NCBI RefSeq assembly: GCF_018446385.1
Contig: NC_055991.1
Span: forward strand, 117,347,794-117,411,793
Source: Zingiber officinale
Lineage: Eukaryota; Streptophyta; Magnoliopsida; Zingiberales; Zingiberaceae
Reading direction: 5' to 3'
DNA length: 64,000 bases
Shown piece by piece: positions 44,385-56,978 of the stretch (positions within the stretch are counted from its first letter, which is position 1; the number at the start of each line of letters is the position of its first letter). Made by a program: the position numbers and the translations under genes. The notes under the pieces were generated by a model. The model saw only the letters and a list, made by a program, of their open reading frames with translations. It was not told the origin of the DNA and did not search any database.

Positions 44385-45930
44385 GCCACAACTAAGTTAA
44401 AAGGCCTAGGAAGTTTAGAACCTACGACCTATGCTCATGATGTTCTTTATAGTTTATGATATAGATTTGATTTAAGGTTCACATGCTTATATGTCGTTGT
44501 AACCTAAAACTAAGCATGGTGACTCTCGGCCACCATATGAAACTAGGGTTAGAGACCCAATTATGACTTTGCTAGGTGTCTCACATACTAGGATATGAAT
44601 TAGGAGATGCTAGTAAATATTTTCCATGTATGATTATGGTTGCCTATGATGATTTATATACTTAATTAAGGATGCTCATGAATTATGCATAATGATGACT
44701 CTTATGATATGTTTTATGCTTAAATATGCATGCTTTATGACAAGACAAGTAACATGTCTATTTATGTATGTTTATGAATTATGCATGAAATGATTCTTAT
44801 GATGACTATGTACCCAAGCATGTATGATTTCAAATGTGTAGCATGCTCATTTACATAAGCTTATGAACCAAGCATGATAATGGTTTTATATGATGGCTAT
44901 GTGCTCAAGAATGTATGCCTTATGATATGATAAGAAAAAGGTAAAGAGTTGCTTCCCTTAAGTTGGGATTAAGAGCACTCTTCATGTTAAGACAATAGCA
45001 TGGCATCTATGATGATATGATATGACAGTTATGATGATATGATATGCATGACATGTATTTTACTTTGTATGACTTGTACCAAGGGTGGGCTCCATAAGCG
45101 CCCCTAGGACGACGGACTATGAACGAGTCTAGTAAAAAGGGATAGACTCCTTAGTACGCCCCTAGGCCGACGGACTATGAACGGGTCTAGATCCCTAGTA
45201 GGTTCGGGGCTAGCTACCCTTTCCTAGGGATTGCACGCATTTATGTATGTATGTGGTACAAGCCGGGCCCTCATGATGATGATATTATGTTTAAGTATTA
45301 AAAGATATGTTTAAAGACATCTTGCACTCGACATGGCATATGTTTTAAAAAGGACATTTTGCATAATGCACCCATTCATTATATGATATGTTTCTTTTAT
45401 GATTCATATGACCTGATGATATGTTATGCTTCTTATGATTCACCTCACATGTTCCCTTTATTTATGATATGTTAGAATCATGGTTCATAATGATATGATA
45501 TGATAAGGAACTTTGTTCACATTACATAATGTTAGATGATTATATCTTCATTGATTATATGCTTATATGATTATGCTTTGAGATACGGTTTTTGTGAGTA
45601 GGAAAGGATCTTACTGAGCATGTGTGCTCATAGCTTACTTCCTTGTACCACAGATAAAGGTAAGGGATGGATGACCTAAGGGAGTTGCAGGAGAGGCAAG
45701 GAGGTGTGTGTGGCAGTGGCTCGACTAAGACAAATAAAGACCTGCTATGATATTTTTGTTATGTTTGACATGAACCAATTGTATTTATGTTACATTCCAG
45801 TATAACTTCATGACATTTCCGCTGCTTTATGTTACTAGAAAGAAATTTTAAATATGCATGTATCTTGGAATAGTTATGTAAGTAAGTAGCCCCGTCCCTT
45901 TTAGTAGCAGGGAGGGCGGGCGTTACAGTT

Positions 45931-45943
45931 TGGTATCAGAGCC
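45931..45943 (+). other. B2 primer-binding site
   Basis: TGGTATCAGAGCC three bases after the 5' LTR, complementary to initiator tRNA-Met. Confidence 0.93.
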
Positions 45944-46249
45944 ATGTTAGCCTTCCCACTGCACACACATCGAGTCTCTTTCTGCCGTTCCAAGTAAGAA
46001 TTTCTATGCTTAGTATATTTCTTTTATGATACTTATGCTAGTTTATTTTTCTTTTCTTTATAATGCTTTAGTAGTATGCATGCTTACTTTATTCTTTTAA
46101 GTCACAGTTAGCTTAGGTTGCATGATGGTAGGTTAGGGATGATAACACAACAAACTTACAAATAATTAGAAATGATGATACCCTTTCGTTAGCCTGGTGA
46201 GAAACGATAATTACTTACGCTAGCTCTATTGTCATTAATGAAGATAAGG

Positions 46250-47520
46250 ATGGCTAGAAGACGTAATACCAAAGCAGAGGAGACAGCACTTCCACCTGAT
46301 CTGATGCATGTAGTTACCGAGCTCCAGCGTCAGGTTACGGAACAGCAGCAGACGATCACTGCTCTACTGAATCAACAGGGGAATCCTGCCACCCCGCCAG
46401 GACATCAGAACGTAGTACCAGTAATATCTACAGCGGTACCAGTACCACCGACACCTGCACCACCGGTAGGCCCAGCTCCAGTGGTTCGTCAAGAGGCATA
46501 TCTGATTCAGTGGCAGAGACTGAAGCCAGAAGCTTTCTCCGGCAACTGTGAACCATGGGACGCACAGGCCTGGTTCAAGACTGTGGAGAGCATAGTGGAG
46601 TTACTGGATTGGCCGGAGCACGAGAAAGTCAAATGCGCATCGTTCTACCTTACGGGCGATGCAAGAATGTGGTGGGATCGAGTCAAAGCAAAACGACAGA
46701 TAAATCAGATGAGATGGACAGACTTCGAGACAGAATTTTTCGAAGAATTTTTCCATATGCGAGTCACAAATAAACACTATGATGAGTTCACCGAGTTCCG
46801 GCAAGGTGATCTATCAGTCAATGAAGCTGTTAAGAAATTCAACCGCCTAGCACGTCTGTGCCCAGAGTTGGTCAGCACGGAGAGAGAAAGGGTCAGACTT
46901 ATGCTGAAGATGCTCAGACCCGAGATAGCTCTGAATGTAGCTAGCGGAGTTAATAGACCGCAGACCGTCGAAGAATTAATCAGCAGTGCTCTGATCACGG
47001 AACACTATCAAAAGGCAATGAATGAGGGCAAGAATCAAACTCAGTCGGGAGGACAAAAATCTCAAAGTACCCGAACCAGCTGGAAAGGAAATCACAGTGG
47101 CAAGAGGAAGCAATGGAATGAATCCAAGAGTGGTCCAGCAAGCAAACAACTCATGTTTCCTCAGTGTACCACTTGCGGGAAGAAGCACCCGGGGATATGT
47201 CGTATAGGTACCAACAGATGCTACAACTGTGGAATGGAAGGACATATGGCTCGGAACTGCCCTACTCAGATCCAGACACCTACCCCTCCACAGGTTCAGA
47301 ACAAAGGTGCTCCCCCACAGCTACACCTGATGCATGCTGCAATAGGAGGCCCACAGATAATCCAAGGGAGACTGGAAGCTCCGCCAGTAGCAACGAATGC
47401 TAGGATCTTTTCTCTTACCAAGGAGGATGCGGCCAATGCTTTTACGGTTGTCACAGGTAAGATAATTGTTTTCAATCAGCATGCTACTGTACTATTTGAT
47501 ACTGGGGCAACACACGTTTA
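46250..47520 (+). pseudogene. gag: Gag and start of protease (B2)
   Basis: Start at MARRRNT, parallel to B1. Order: Gln-rich N terminus, Pro-rich linker, Ty3 capsid domain (MWWDRVKAKRQ, FRQGDLSVNEAVKKFNRLA), and CCHC knuckle CYNCGMEGHMARNC (about residue 325). It reads without a stop into protease, keeping the catalytic FDTGATH motif. A frameshift immediately after DTGATH diverts the frame, which ends at 47671. B1 lost the catalytic Asp, so the two copies lost protease by different routes. Confidence 0.9.
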
Positions 47521-47756
47521 TTTCTACACCTTTCACGGGAAAGGTAGACATGCCACCCCAAGCCTTGGAATTCAAATTCTTAACGACTTTACCTTCGGGA
47601 GATGTAATGCCATCCACTCATATACTGCGAGCCGCACCCGTCAGAATCGCAGACAGAGAACTCTACTGTAATCTGATAGTGCTTGACATGCAGGATTATG
47701 ATATTATACTGGGCATGGACTTCCTGAGTAAATACGGAGCTTCAATAGAGTGCTGA
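47521..47756 (+). pseudogene. Protease remainder in a shifted frame (B2)
   Basis: The frame beginning after the shift encodes KVDMPPQALEFKFLTTLPSG through IILGMDFLSKYGASIEC, the second half of the protease, and meets a TGA at 47754-47756. The flap-like ILGMDF matches B1. Confidence 0.87.
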
Positions 47757-48497
47757 AAAAGAAAACTAATTTTCCGGCCTGAAGCAGAACTGACCTTCGA
47801 ATTTATTTGGGAAACCAAGAAAGAAGTTAAAAAGTTTTTATCAGCTCTAAAGGCACAGAAGATGCTAGACAGTGGATGCACTGGGTTTCTAGCTCATGTG
47901 GTTGATACAAATCGGGCAGGGGAACTAAAGCAGGAAGATGTCAAATTCGTACGCAACTACCCAGAGGTATTTCCTGATGAACTACCAGGGTTAGTACCTG
48001 ATTGAGAAATCGAGTTTGAGATCGAATTGATTCCTGGTACAAAGTCGATCTCTAAAGCACCTTACCGTATGGTGCCGGCTGAATTGGAGGAACTTCAAAA
48101 ACAGCTACGGGAGTTACTCGACAAGGGATTTATCCGCCCTAGTCACTCACCATGGGGAGCTCCGGTACTGTTTGTTAAAAAGAAGGATGGGTCTATGCGA
48201 ATGTGCATAGATTATCGAGCGCTGAATAAAGTTACAATCAAGAATAGATATCCCTTACCACGGATTGACGATCTGTTCGACCAGTTGAAGGGGGCCACTG
48301 TTTTCTCTAAGATTGACTTAAGATCTGACTATCATCAAGTAAAGGTGAAACAAGATGATATACCGAAAACGGCCTTCCGGACAAGATACGGACACTATGA
48401 GTTCGTAGTAATGCCTTTCGGAGTGACAAATGCTCCTGCTCTATTCATGGACCTGATGAACCGGGTGTTCTCAATATATCTCGACAAATTTATGATT
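47757..48497 (+). pseudogene. Reverse transcriptase, palm and fingers (B2)
   Basis: Same frame as the protease remainder. A TGA at 48003-48005 interrupts the connector. Recognisable RT motifs: [52 protein letters not shown] and [13 protein letters not shown] one-base shift just before the catalytic FIDD box (about 48490-48510) sends this frame to a stop at 48563. Confidence 0.93.
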
Positions 48498-49285
48498 GTT
48501 TTATCGATGATATTCTCATTTATTCGAGAACCCAGGAAGAGCATGCCAAACACCTGGAAATAGTATTACAAATTCTTCAGGAAAAGCAATTGTATGCAAA
48601 ATTCTCCAAATGGGAATTTTGGCTTGACCAAGTATCGTTTCTGGGTCATGTTATCTATAGGGATGGAGTAATGGTAGACCCAATCAAGATCGAAGCCGTC
48701 AGTAACTGGAATAGGCCGAGGAATGCCAGCGAAATCAGGAGTTTCCTCGGACTAGCAGGTTATTACCGGAAGTTTGTAGAGGGTTTCTCCAGAATCGCAG
48801 CACCGATGACAGCCCTCACTCGGAAGAATAAGAAGTACGAATGGACAGATGATTGCGAGAAGAGCTTCACAGAACTGAAAAGGAGACTGACCAGTGCTCC
48901 AATTCTTACTCTTTCGGAAGGCAACGAAGGATTTGATATGTACAGCGACGCTTCTAAATCAGGACTCGGAGCTGTACTCATGCAGAATGGCAAAGTCATT
49001 GCCTATGCCTCTAGGCAACTCAAGGAACACGAGAAAAATTATCCCACACACGATTTAGAACTAGCAGTCGTGGTCTTTGCTCTTAAGATATGGAGACATT
49101 ATTTATATGGAGCACAGTGTAAGATTTATACAGACCACCAAAGTCTGAAATATTTCTTCACCCAGAAGGACCTGAACATGAGACAAAGAAGATGGCAGGA
49201 GCTAGTTAAGGACTATGACTGTGAGATCTTTTATCATCCGGGAAAAGCGAACAAAGTGGCTGATGCACTTAGCCGGAAGTCGTAG
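48498..49285 (+). pseudogene. RT catalytic box, thumb and RNase H (B2)
   Basis: In the shifted frame the DDILIYSR catalytic box is intact. It is followed by FLGHVI, the connection, and an RNase H domain with Asp in [11 protein letters not shown], Glu in [13 protein letters not shown] and Asp in IYTDHQSLK. It ends at ADALSRKS with a TAG at 49283-49285. In relatives the polyprotein continues into integrase, which is missing here. Confidence 0.93.
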
Positions 49286-49332
49286 ACCACCATAGTACCC
49301 GGAACTATTTTAAGTTCGAGGATGAACTTTTA

Positions 49333-49347
49333 TGAGGTATGGGGTAC
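49333..49347 (+). other. B2 polypurine tract
   Basis: GAGGTATGGGGTA directly before the 3' LTR. Confidence 0.75.
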
Positions 49348-52300
49348 TGTAACACCCATAGAGCACTTAGCAAGATTTTAGATATTTTTTTATCATGGAT
49401 AAAAATAGGCCTTATGTGTAAATTGGCAAAAATAATAAAAATAGAACCAAAAAGGAGATGACCAATGTTTGAACCTTGGATCTCTTACTAGATGCATGTA
49501 TGTGTTAACCAATAGACCAAAAGAAGTTATTGTTAGAGAGAGAAGTGACAATATAGTTAAGAGTAAGAAAAGAACTTCTTTCATTTAGAAGGAGAAGTTA
49601 GAGTATCCTTCTTCCTCTCAAAAGAAAAGAGGATTCTTGCTTCCTCTTTTCATTAAGGAGAAGTAAAAGAAAGGAGAAGGAAAAGTGCATTTTCCCTTCC
49701 TCCTCTCATGATGAATAAAAGGAGAAATTAAAGAAGAAAATTCATTTTCTTCTCTTCCTCCTCCCTCCTTCCCTTCACCGTGACCAAGCCTCCTCCTCAC
49801 CTCTCTTTGCTGAAACCCAAAAAACAAAGGAGGACTCCGCTCTAGGAAGGCTCCACAAGCAAGATTTTTTCCTTAAGTAAATCAAACAAGGAAGTAAGTA
49901 TTCCCTCACCTGTGGTACAAGTCGCTTACGATATTTTCGAAAAGTTAGAACACTTAAAAAGATAAAAAGGAGAAGAAACCATGCTCATGGATCTTATTAT
50001 GTTATGATATGAACTTAGTTAAAAATTTATGTTGGATATTAATTAATCTTGATCTTCTTCTTGATATGTTTCGGCCATGAATATTCTAGGGCTTTAAGAA
50101 GCTTAAAACTTAATTTAACATGCTCCTAGACTTCTTTATGTTATGATATGAACTTGGCTAAGTTTTCATGCTTGTATGTAGCCTAGAAGTTTATTTTCCT
50201 TCCCATGTAGTTTCGGCAATGATGGAGTTTTAGGATTCATGAAGCTCAAAACCTAATTTAGCATGCTCATAGACTTCTTTATGACATGTTATGAAATTAG
50301 CTAGGTATTCATGTTTATATGTTGCTTAGAAGTTTATTTCTTGTTTTATGAAGTTTCGGCCATGAGAAGTTTTAGGGTTTCATGAAACTCAAAAACCTAA
50401 TTTAGTATGCTCATAGACTTCTTTATGATATGTTATGAAATTAGCTAGGTATTCATGTTTATATGTTCCTTAGAAGTTTATTTCTTGTTTTATGAAGTTT
50501 TGGCCATGATGGAGTTTTAGGGTTTCATAAAGCTCAAAACCTAATTTATCATGCTCATAAACTTCTTTATGATATGTTATGAAATTAGCTAGGTATTCAT
50601 GTTTATATGTTGCTTAGAAGTTTATTTCTTGTTTTATGAAGTTTCGGCCATGATGGAGTTTTAGGGTTTCATAAATCTCAAAACCTAATTTAGCATGCTC
50701 ATAGACTTCTTTATGATATGTTATGAAATTAACTAGGTATTCATGTTCATATGTTGCTTAGAAGTTTATTTTTTGTTTTATGATGTTTCAGCCATGATGG
50801 AGTTTTAGGGTTTCATAAAGCTCAAAACCTAATTTAGCATGCTCATAGACTTCTTTATGATATGTTATGAAATTAGCTAGGTATTCATGTTTATATGTTG
50901 CTTAGAAGTTTATTTCTTGTTTTATGAAGTTTCGGCCATGATGGAGTTTTAGGGTTTCATAAAGCTCAAAATCTTATTTAGCATGCTCATAGACTTCTTT
51001 ATGATATGTTATGAAATTAGCTAGGTATTCATGTTTATATGTTGCTTAGAAGTTTATTTCTTGTTTTATGAAGTTTCGGCCATGATGGAGTTTTAGGGTT
51101 TCATAAAGCTCAAAACCTAATTTAGCATGCTCATAGAATTCTTTATGATATGTTACGAAATTAGCTAGGTATTCATGTTTATATGTTGCTTAGAAGTTTA
51201 TTTCTTGTTTTATGAAGTTTCGGCCATGATGGAGTTATAGGGTTTCATAAAGCTCAAAACCTAATTTAGCATGCTCATAGACTTCTTTATGATATGTTAT
51301 GAAATTAGCTAGGTATTTATGTTTATATGTTTCTTAGAAGTTTATTTCTTGTTTTATGAAGTTTCGGCCATGATGGAGTTTTAGGGTTTCATAAAGCTCA
51401 AAACCTAATTTAGTATGCTCATAGACTTCTTTATGATATGTTATGAAATTGGCTCGGTATTCATGTTGTATGTTGCTTAGAAGTTATTTCCCTTTTTATG
51501 AACTTTTGGCCATGACTATAATCTAGGGTTCAAGAAAGTTTAAACTTAAACTTAGCAAGCTCATGGATTTCCCTTATGATATGATATGAAGGTAGCTTGG
51601 TATTTTTATGCTTATGTAGAACTTAGTTTCATGCTCTTAAAGGTTCGGCCACAACTAAGTTAAAAGGCCTAGGAAGCTTAGAACCTACTACCTATGCTCA
51701 TGATATTCTTTATAGTTTATGACATGAATTTGATTTAAGGTTAACATGCTTATATGTCGTTGTAACCTAAAACTAAGCTTGGTGACTCTCGGCCACCATA
51801 TGAAACTAGGGTTAGAGACCCAATTATGACTTTGCTAGGTGTCTCACATACTAGGATATGAATTAGGAGATGCTAGTAAATGTTTTCCATGTATGATTAT
51901 GGTTGTCTACGATGATTTATATACTTAATTAAGGATGCTCATGAATTATGCATAATGATGACTCTTATGATATGTTTTATGCTTAAATATGCATGCTTTA
52001 TGACAAGACAAGTAACATGTCTATTTATGTATGTTTATGAATTATGCATGAAATGATTCTTATGATGACTATGCACCCAAGCATGTATGATTTCAAATGT
52101 GTAGCATGCTCATTTACGTAAGCTTATAAACCAAGCATGATAATGGTTTTATATGATGGCTATGTGCCCAAGAATGTATGCCTTATGATATGATAAGAAA
52201 ATGGCAAAGAGTTGCTTCCCTTAAGTTGGGATTAAGAGCACTCTTCATGTTAAGACAAGAGCATGACATCTATGATGATATGATATGACAGTTATGATGA

Positions 52301-53190
52301 TATGATATGCATGACATGTACTTTACTTTGTATGACTTGTACCAAGGGTGGGCTCCATAAGCGCCCCTAGGCCGACGGACTATAAATGAGTCTAGTAAAA
52401 AGGGATGGGCTCCTTAGTACGCCCCTAGGCCGACGGACTATGAACAGGTCTAGATCCCTAGTAGGTTCGGGGCTAGCTACCATGTCTTAGGGATTGCGCG
52501 CATTTATGTATGTATGTGGTACAAGCCGGGCCCTCATGATGATGATATTATGTTTAAGTATTAAAAGATATGTTTAAAGACATCTTGCACTCGACATGAC
52601 ATATGTTTTAAAAAGGACATTTTGCATAATGCACCCATTCATAATATGATATGTTTCTTTTATGATTCATATGACCTGATGATATGTTATGCTTCTTATG
52701 ATTCACCTCACATGATCCCTTTATTTATGATATGTTAGAATCCTGGTTCATAATGATATGATATGATAAGGAACTATGTTCATATTACATAATGTTAGAT
52801 GATTATGTCTTCATTGATTATATGCTTATATGATTGTGCTTTGAGATACGGTTTTTGTGAGTAGGAAAGGATCTTACTGAGCCTGTGTGCTCATAGCTTA
52901 CTTCCTTGTACCATAGATAAAGGCAAGGGATGGATGACCTAAGGGAGCTGCAGGAGAGGCAAGGAGGTGTGTGTGGCAGTGGCTCGGCTAAGACAAATAA
53001 AGACCTGCTATGATATTTTTGTTATGTTTGACATGAACTAATTGTATTTATGTTACATTCCAGTATAACTTCATGACATTTCCGCTGTTTTATGTTACTA
53101 GAAAGAAATTTTAAATATGCATGTATCCTGGAATAGTTAAGTAAGTAAGTAGCCCCGTCCCTTTTAGTAGCAGGGAGGGCGGGCGTTACA
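49348..53190 (+). repeat. B2 3' LTR
   Basis: 3,843 bp, TGTAACACCC to GCGTTACA. tRNA-like block at 49456-49525 (antisense). 144-bp array at 50069-51640. The rest is non-coding. Confidence 0.96.
50069..51644 (+). repeat. 144-bp tandem array (B2 3' LTR)
   Basis: Landmark positions 50354, 50498, 50642, 50786, 50930, 51074, 51218 and 51362, exactly 144 bp apart, then 51504. Two units fewer than the 5' LTR. Confidence 0.95.
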
Positions 53191-53328
53191 ATGCCAACCA
53201 ACGACCGGGGGGGGGGGGTGGGAATTGGAGTTTACCATGGGAGACCAAAACTAGAAATGTGTAACCGCCACCCTAAATTATTTGATAAGTCAAATTTCTA
53301 GGACGAATTTTTTTCAAGGGGGGAGAAT
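53191..53328 (+). other. 3' end of element D internal region with PPT
   Basis: After the ATGCC TSD of B2 comes a G-run, then GGACGAATTTTTTTCAAGG and the PPT AAGGGGGGAGAAT (53316-53328) against the D 3' LTR. Confidence 0.75.
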
Positions 53329-53969
53329 TGTAAGGACCCTCAAGCGAAATTAAGGAATTTATTTATGAAAATGTCTAAGGTCATGCAAGCGCTAATTAAA
53401 GGATTAACTTATAAAATATTCTATGAATTTTATGAATTTTGAGGGTATAAATGAATTTGAACTACATATTTCAAGGGGGAAAGAACCGTCAAAAATTGAT
53501 GGGCACATATGATACCCTATTAAGCAGGGCACTAAATGGTTTTAATTACCCTAGGTAGGCTAGGTGATCTATATATAAATGCAACTTAAATCTCACTGGC
53601 CACTGTAGCCCTAAAAGGGAAATCGTCGACTCCACGCCTGGCTTCCTCGTGATCGCGCGCTCACCTCGTCACAGTCGCTCCACCAAATCGGTGGAGCACC
53701 TCACTAGACCAAGCCTTACACCCTGCAGCTAGATCTGCGTAGAACTTCTGGATTGGGTGGGAAGAACCGTCGGTGCAGAAGCTAGGGCGAGGATTACTGG
53801 CAGAGGTGCAAGGAAACAAGAGGAAGGTACACCCCCATATGTTGGTATGAGTACTATGTGTTGGTGCGGGAAGCATCCGACGATCGAACCTGAGTTTTGA
53901 TAATGGAAAAGGATTCAAAGTTAAGGGTTGTTGTAATCTAACATGGTTGAATGAGTATTTCAGGAAAGT

Positions 53970-54354
53970 CCTAGCTGCGGTTAGGCAAAGGGAAAAACCC
54001 TAGGGGGTGGTAACTCTAGGTCATAAGGGGTGGTAACCCTATGCGGAAAGTCTTGGCAGGTCGATGGCTTCAGGCAAAAGTCCTAGGGGGTGGTAACCCT
54101 AGGTGGAAAGTCCTGGTGTCGCGAACCAGGTGAAAGACTGGACTAGCCGGGAAGCGGATGTCCAGCAGGAAGTCCGGAGGCGTCGAGTGCTGAGCAAAAG
54201 TCCAGTCAATCTGGAGGATCGACTGGCAACAGGTAAATCTCCTGAGTGGAGTAGGTGAGGGCGTGTTCCCCGTAGAGGGAACAGTAGGCGTCGGGTCGAC
54301 CTAGGATTTCCGGTTGGAAATCCGAAGTCAGACTCGGACAGTCCGAAGACTGTC
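53970..54354 (+). repeat. Hairpin domain (C 5' LTR)
   Basis: Successive paired arms, several after AGTCC: CCTA/TAGG, CCTAGGG/CCCTAGG, CCTGG/CCAGG, CTGGAC/GTCCAG, CCAGTC/GACTGG, GTTCCC/GGGAAC, GGATTTCC/GGAAATCC (54304-54323) and GACAGTC/GACTGTC (54337-54354). Confidence 0.8.
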
Positions 54355-54630
54355 AATTCTTCTTTACGATGTTTTGTCTTATTCTAACACTGTCTTGCAG
54401 GGGATTTTGCTCGGACTAACCTTTGTTTGCAGGTGAGGAACCTGCTGGAAAAAGGCTGTCCGGGCGCCCGGGATGGATCCGGGCGCCCGGAGGTCCGGGT
54501 GCCTGGAACAGGTCCGGGTGCCCGGGACCAAAGTTTATCCCCTGCGCGAAGTTGACACGTGGAGCATCCTGGTTGGTTGGCCACGTCACACTCCAGGCGC
54601 CCGGAAGGGATCCAGGCGCTCGGAACCTCA

Positions 54631-54638
54631 TATAAAAG
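54631..54638 (+). promoter_or_regulatory. Element C TATA box (5' LTR)
   Basis: TATAAAAG just downstream of the GGGCGCC palindromes; second copy at 61735-61742. Element G has the same CATATAAAAGAAGGG core on its strand. Confidence 0.75.
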
Positions 54639-55040
54639 AAGGGTCGAGGTGCAGCACAAGCACAACAACGAACTCCAAGCAATCCTTACGCTACAAGCTG
54701 CTCTAGAAACACCCAGAAGTGCTGTTACAAGTCCCCGACAAACCCGGAGCTTCAGATTCTGCTACTTTACTGTTGTCGGTATAATTTGTTTTAGTTCTTT
54801 CAATTGTAATATCTTATTGTACATTTTACGAGCTTATAGTTGTTGCCCACGGAAAGCGATCAAGGATCGCGGGCCTTCGAGTAGGAGTCGCCTTAGGCTC
54901 CGAACGAAGTAAATCTCCTTGTCTCACTGTGTTTGTTATTTCTTCATTCCGCTGCGCTTTTACTCGTTTGTTTTACGAATCGAAAGAAATAGCCACGAAC
55001 GCTATTCACCCCCCCTCTAGCGTGGTCTCGATCCAACAAT

Positions 55041-55052
55041 TGGTATCAGAGC
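55041..55052 (+). other. Element C primer-binding site
   Basis: TGGTATCAGAGC two bases after the 5' LTR. Confidence 0.92.
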
Positions 55053-55297
55053 GGGGTCATTTTGAATTGGTGCAACCACCTTTCAAAACAAAATTTTCTT
55101 TCGATTTTATATTTTTCGGAGTCAATTAGAATTTAGCCTTAAAGCTTTATTCTAATTCTTTTATCGAATCGGCTTTTGCCCGAAGTTGGTGCAACACCAC
55201 TCGAGCTCGTTATTATTACTATTCTTTATTCCCGCACTACTAATCCAAGACGTAGTCTTGGAACATATATTTTTGTTGTCTTTGTTGCATATTACAA

Positions 55298-56978
55298 ATG
55301 GCTCAACAAGAGGGGTTCAGTACTGTTCGTCCCCCACTATTCTCCGGAGATGATTTCGGTTATTGGAAGGGAAGAATGGAGACGTATCTGAAGATTCAGT
55401 TCGAAACATGGATGATCATTAAGACGGGACTTCAGCTACCTTCCGATGACGACGGCAAACCAACTCCCTGCGAGAAGTGGGACGCCTCTCTAATAAAAAA
55501 GGTGGAAGCCGACGCCAAAGCTACCTGCACCCTCCAGTGCGGCCTTACCAAAGAAGAACTCAACAGAGTCGGCCCGTTCTCTTCCGCAAAGGAGCTCTGG
55601 GAAAAGCTAGTCGAACTCCACGAAGGCACTAACGACACCAAGGTAAGTAAAAGAGATCTTTTACTTAATAAATTATATAATCTAAAGATGCAGGAAGGCG
55701 AGACGGCAAGTTCTCTACATGCGAGAATCCAAGACATCCTCAATTCTCTTCACGGAATCGGACAGAAGATAGAGAATCGGGACGTCATAAGGTATGTTTT
55801 AAACTCATTTCCAAGGAACACATTGTGGGCATCAATGGTAGATGCCTACAAAGTTTCCAAGGACTTGTCTTCAATAAAATTAGACGAATTATTTTATGAA
55901 TTTGAACTTCATGAGCAGACTAATGCACAGCCAACCGAGAAAGGTATTGCGTTGGTTGCAGGTACAAGTCGAACACGGGAATCGAGATCACGACGAAGAA
56001 CGGAACCGGAGTCGGAAGTTGAACCAGACTCAGACGATGAAGACATTGAAATTACAACCGAGCTGGTAAACCTCGTAAAGAAGCTCTACAAAACGAAGGG
56101 CTTCAACAAAAGAGATCTAAAAAAGGCAGTAAAAACGAAGGAAGGATCACAGAACTCAAAGATGAAGTTTGAAGTTACATGCTACGGCTGCAACCAAAAA
56201 GGGCAACCAAAAAGGGCACATCAAATCCAACTGCCCTAACCTGAAGGAGGTCAAAAAGCAAAGAAGGAAAAAGGTCCTTAAGGCAACATGGGACAAATCT
56301 TCATCGGAGGACGACGACGACGAGCTCGAACAGACGAGTCTACTCGCATTAATGGCCCGGGACCAAATCGTCGAATCCGGAAGCGAGAGCGAGTCCGAGG
56401 CGGAGTCCGAGCAAAGCCACGGATCCGTATCCGTTTCCGAAGGACCAGACCCCGCTGTAAGTATCTCCCGGTTAAACATTTTAGTTAGTTATTTATTGCG
56501 CAAATTAGCTAAGTCAAACCTGAAAGTTAAGTCACTTCTAAAGGAAGTATCTGTCCTTAAAGAAGTGGCTGACACTAAGACCTTACCTGACCAGAGTCAG
56601 ACTGAATTTCCAACTCAAGTTCATAAACTTGAGGAAGAAAATTCAAGTCTAAAAAATCAGGTTAAAGATTTAAAAACTACCTTAGAACGGTATTCTTTGG
56701 GCTCCAAGAACTTGGACTTAATTCTTGGAACACAAAGGGCTATTTACAATAGAACTGGGCTAGGATATAAAAGTAAATATAAATCTTACTTATCTTTAAT
56801 AAACAAACAAAGTAGTAACACAGTCCAAGCATGGGTCCCCAAGTCCAAATTGATCAATCAAGTTGGACTTGGTCAATACTGGGTCCCGAAGGATCAAATA
56901 CACTACCTCGATAGACCATATCGAGGCCGTGATCCAGGGGGAGCAAAACGAAAAACTATATTCGAAATTAAATTATAA
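55298..56978 (+). pseudogene. gag: UBN2-type gag, frameshifted in its zinc knuckle (C)
   Basis: Starts MAQQEGFSTVRPPLFSGDD. Residues 1-40 are DUF4219-like; about 60-200 are UBN2 (AKELWEKLVELHEG, LHARIQDILNSLHGIGQ). An acidic, basic-flanked linker follows, then the single CCHC knuckle. Inside the knuckle a 13-bp tandem duplication (AACCAAAAAGGGC, about 56195-56220) shifts the frame. The first frame ends at 56239 and the remaining gag (Glu/Ser-rich, coiled coil, YWVPKDQIHYLD) continues in another frame to 56978. The position of the final YWVPK matches the end of the element A gag. It would bind element RNA in the particle; this copy is broken at the RNA-binding motif. Confidence 0.88.

Larger units (their letters stand above)
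37790..45927 (+). repeat. B2 5' LTR, interrupted by element G
   Basis: Ends TGTAACACCC and GCGTTACA. Without G and one GTTAG it is 4,131 bp, exactly 288 bp longer than the 3' LTR. The difference equals two 144-bp repeat units. Confidence 0.95.
37790..53190 (+). mobile_element. Ty3-type LTR retrotransposon B2
   Basis: TSD ATGCC at 37785-37789 and 53191-53195. 5' LTR 37790-45927 (carrying element G), PBS at 45931, gag to RNase H 46250-49285, PPT at 49333-49347, 3' LTR 49348-53190. Integrase and chromodomain are deleted: the frame stops just after the RNase H ADALSRKS motif, and only the last codons before the polyprotein stop remain. Multiple frameshifts show it is dead. Confidence 0.96.
53859..55038 (+). 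repeat. Element C 5' LTR
   Basis: 1,180 bp. In order: hairpin domain (53970-54354), GGGCGCCCGG palindromes (54465-54625), TATA 54631-54638, leader, C-loop hairpin 54999-55023 (ACGCTA/TAGCGT, 7 C). Confidence 0.94.

Noticed and set aside
53204-53220. Assembly gap at the G-run near 53208
   Set aside because: The run is short and flanked by sequence that makes sense as the end of the D internal region; slippage in reads is possible but no gap is needed.
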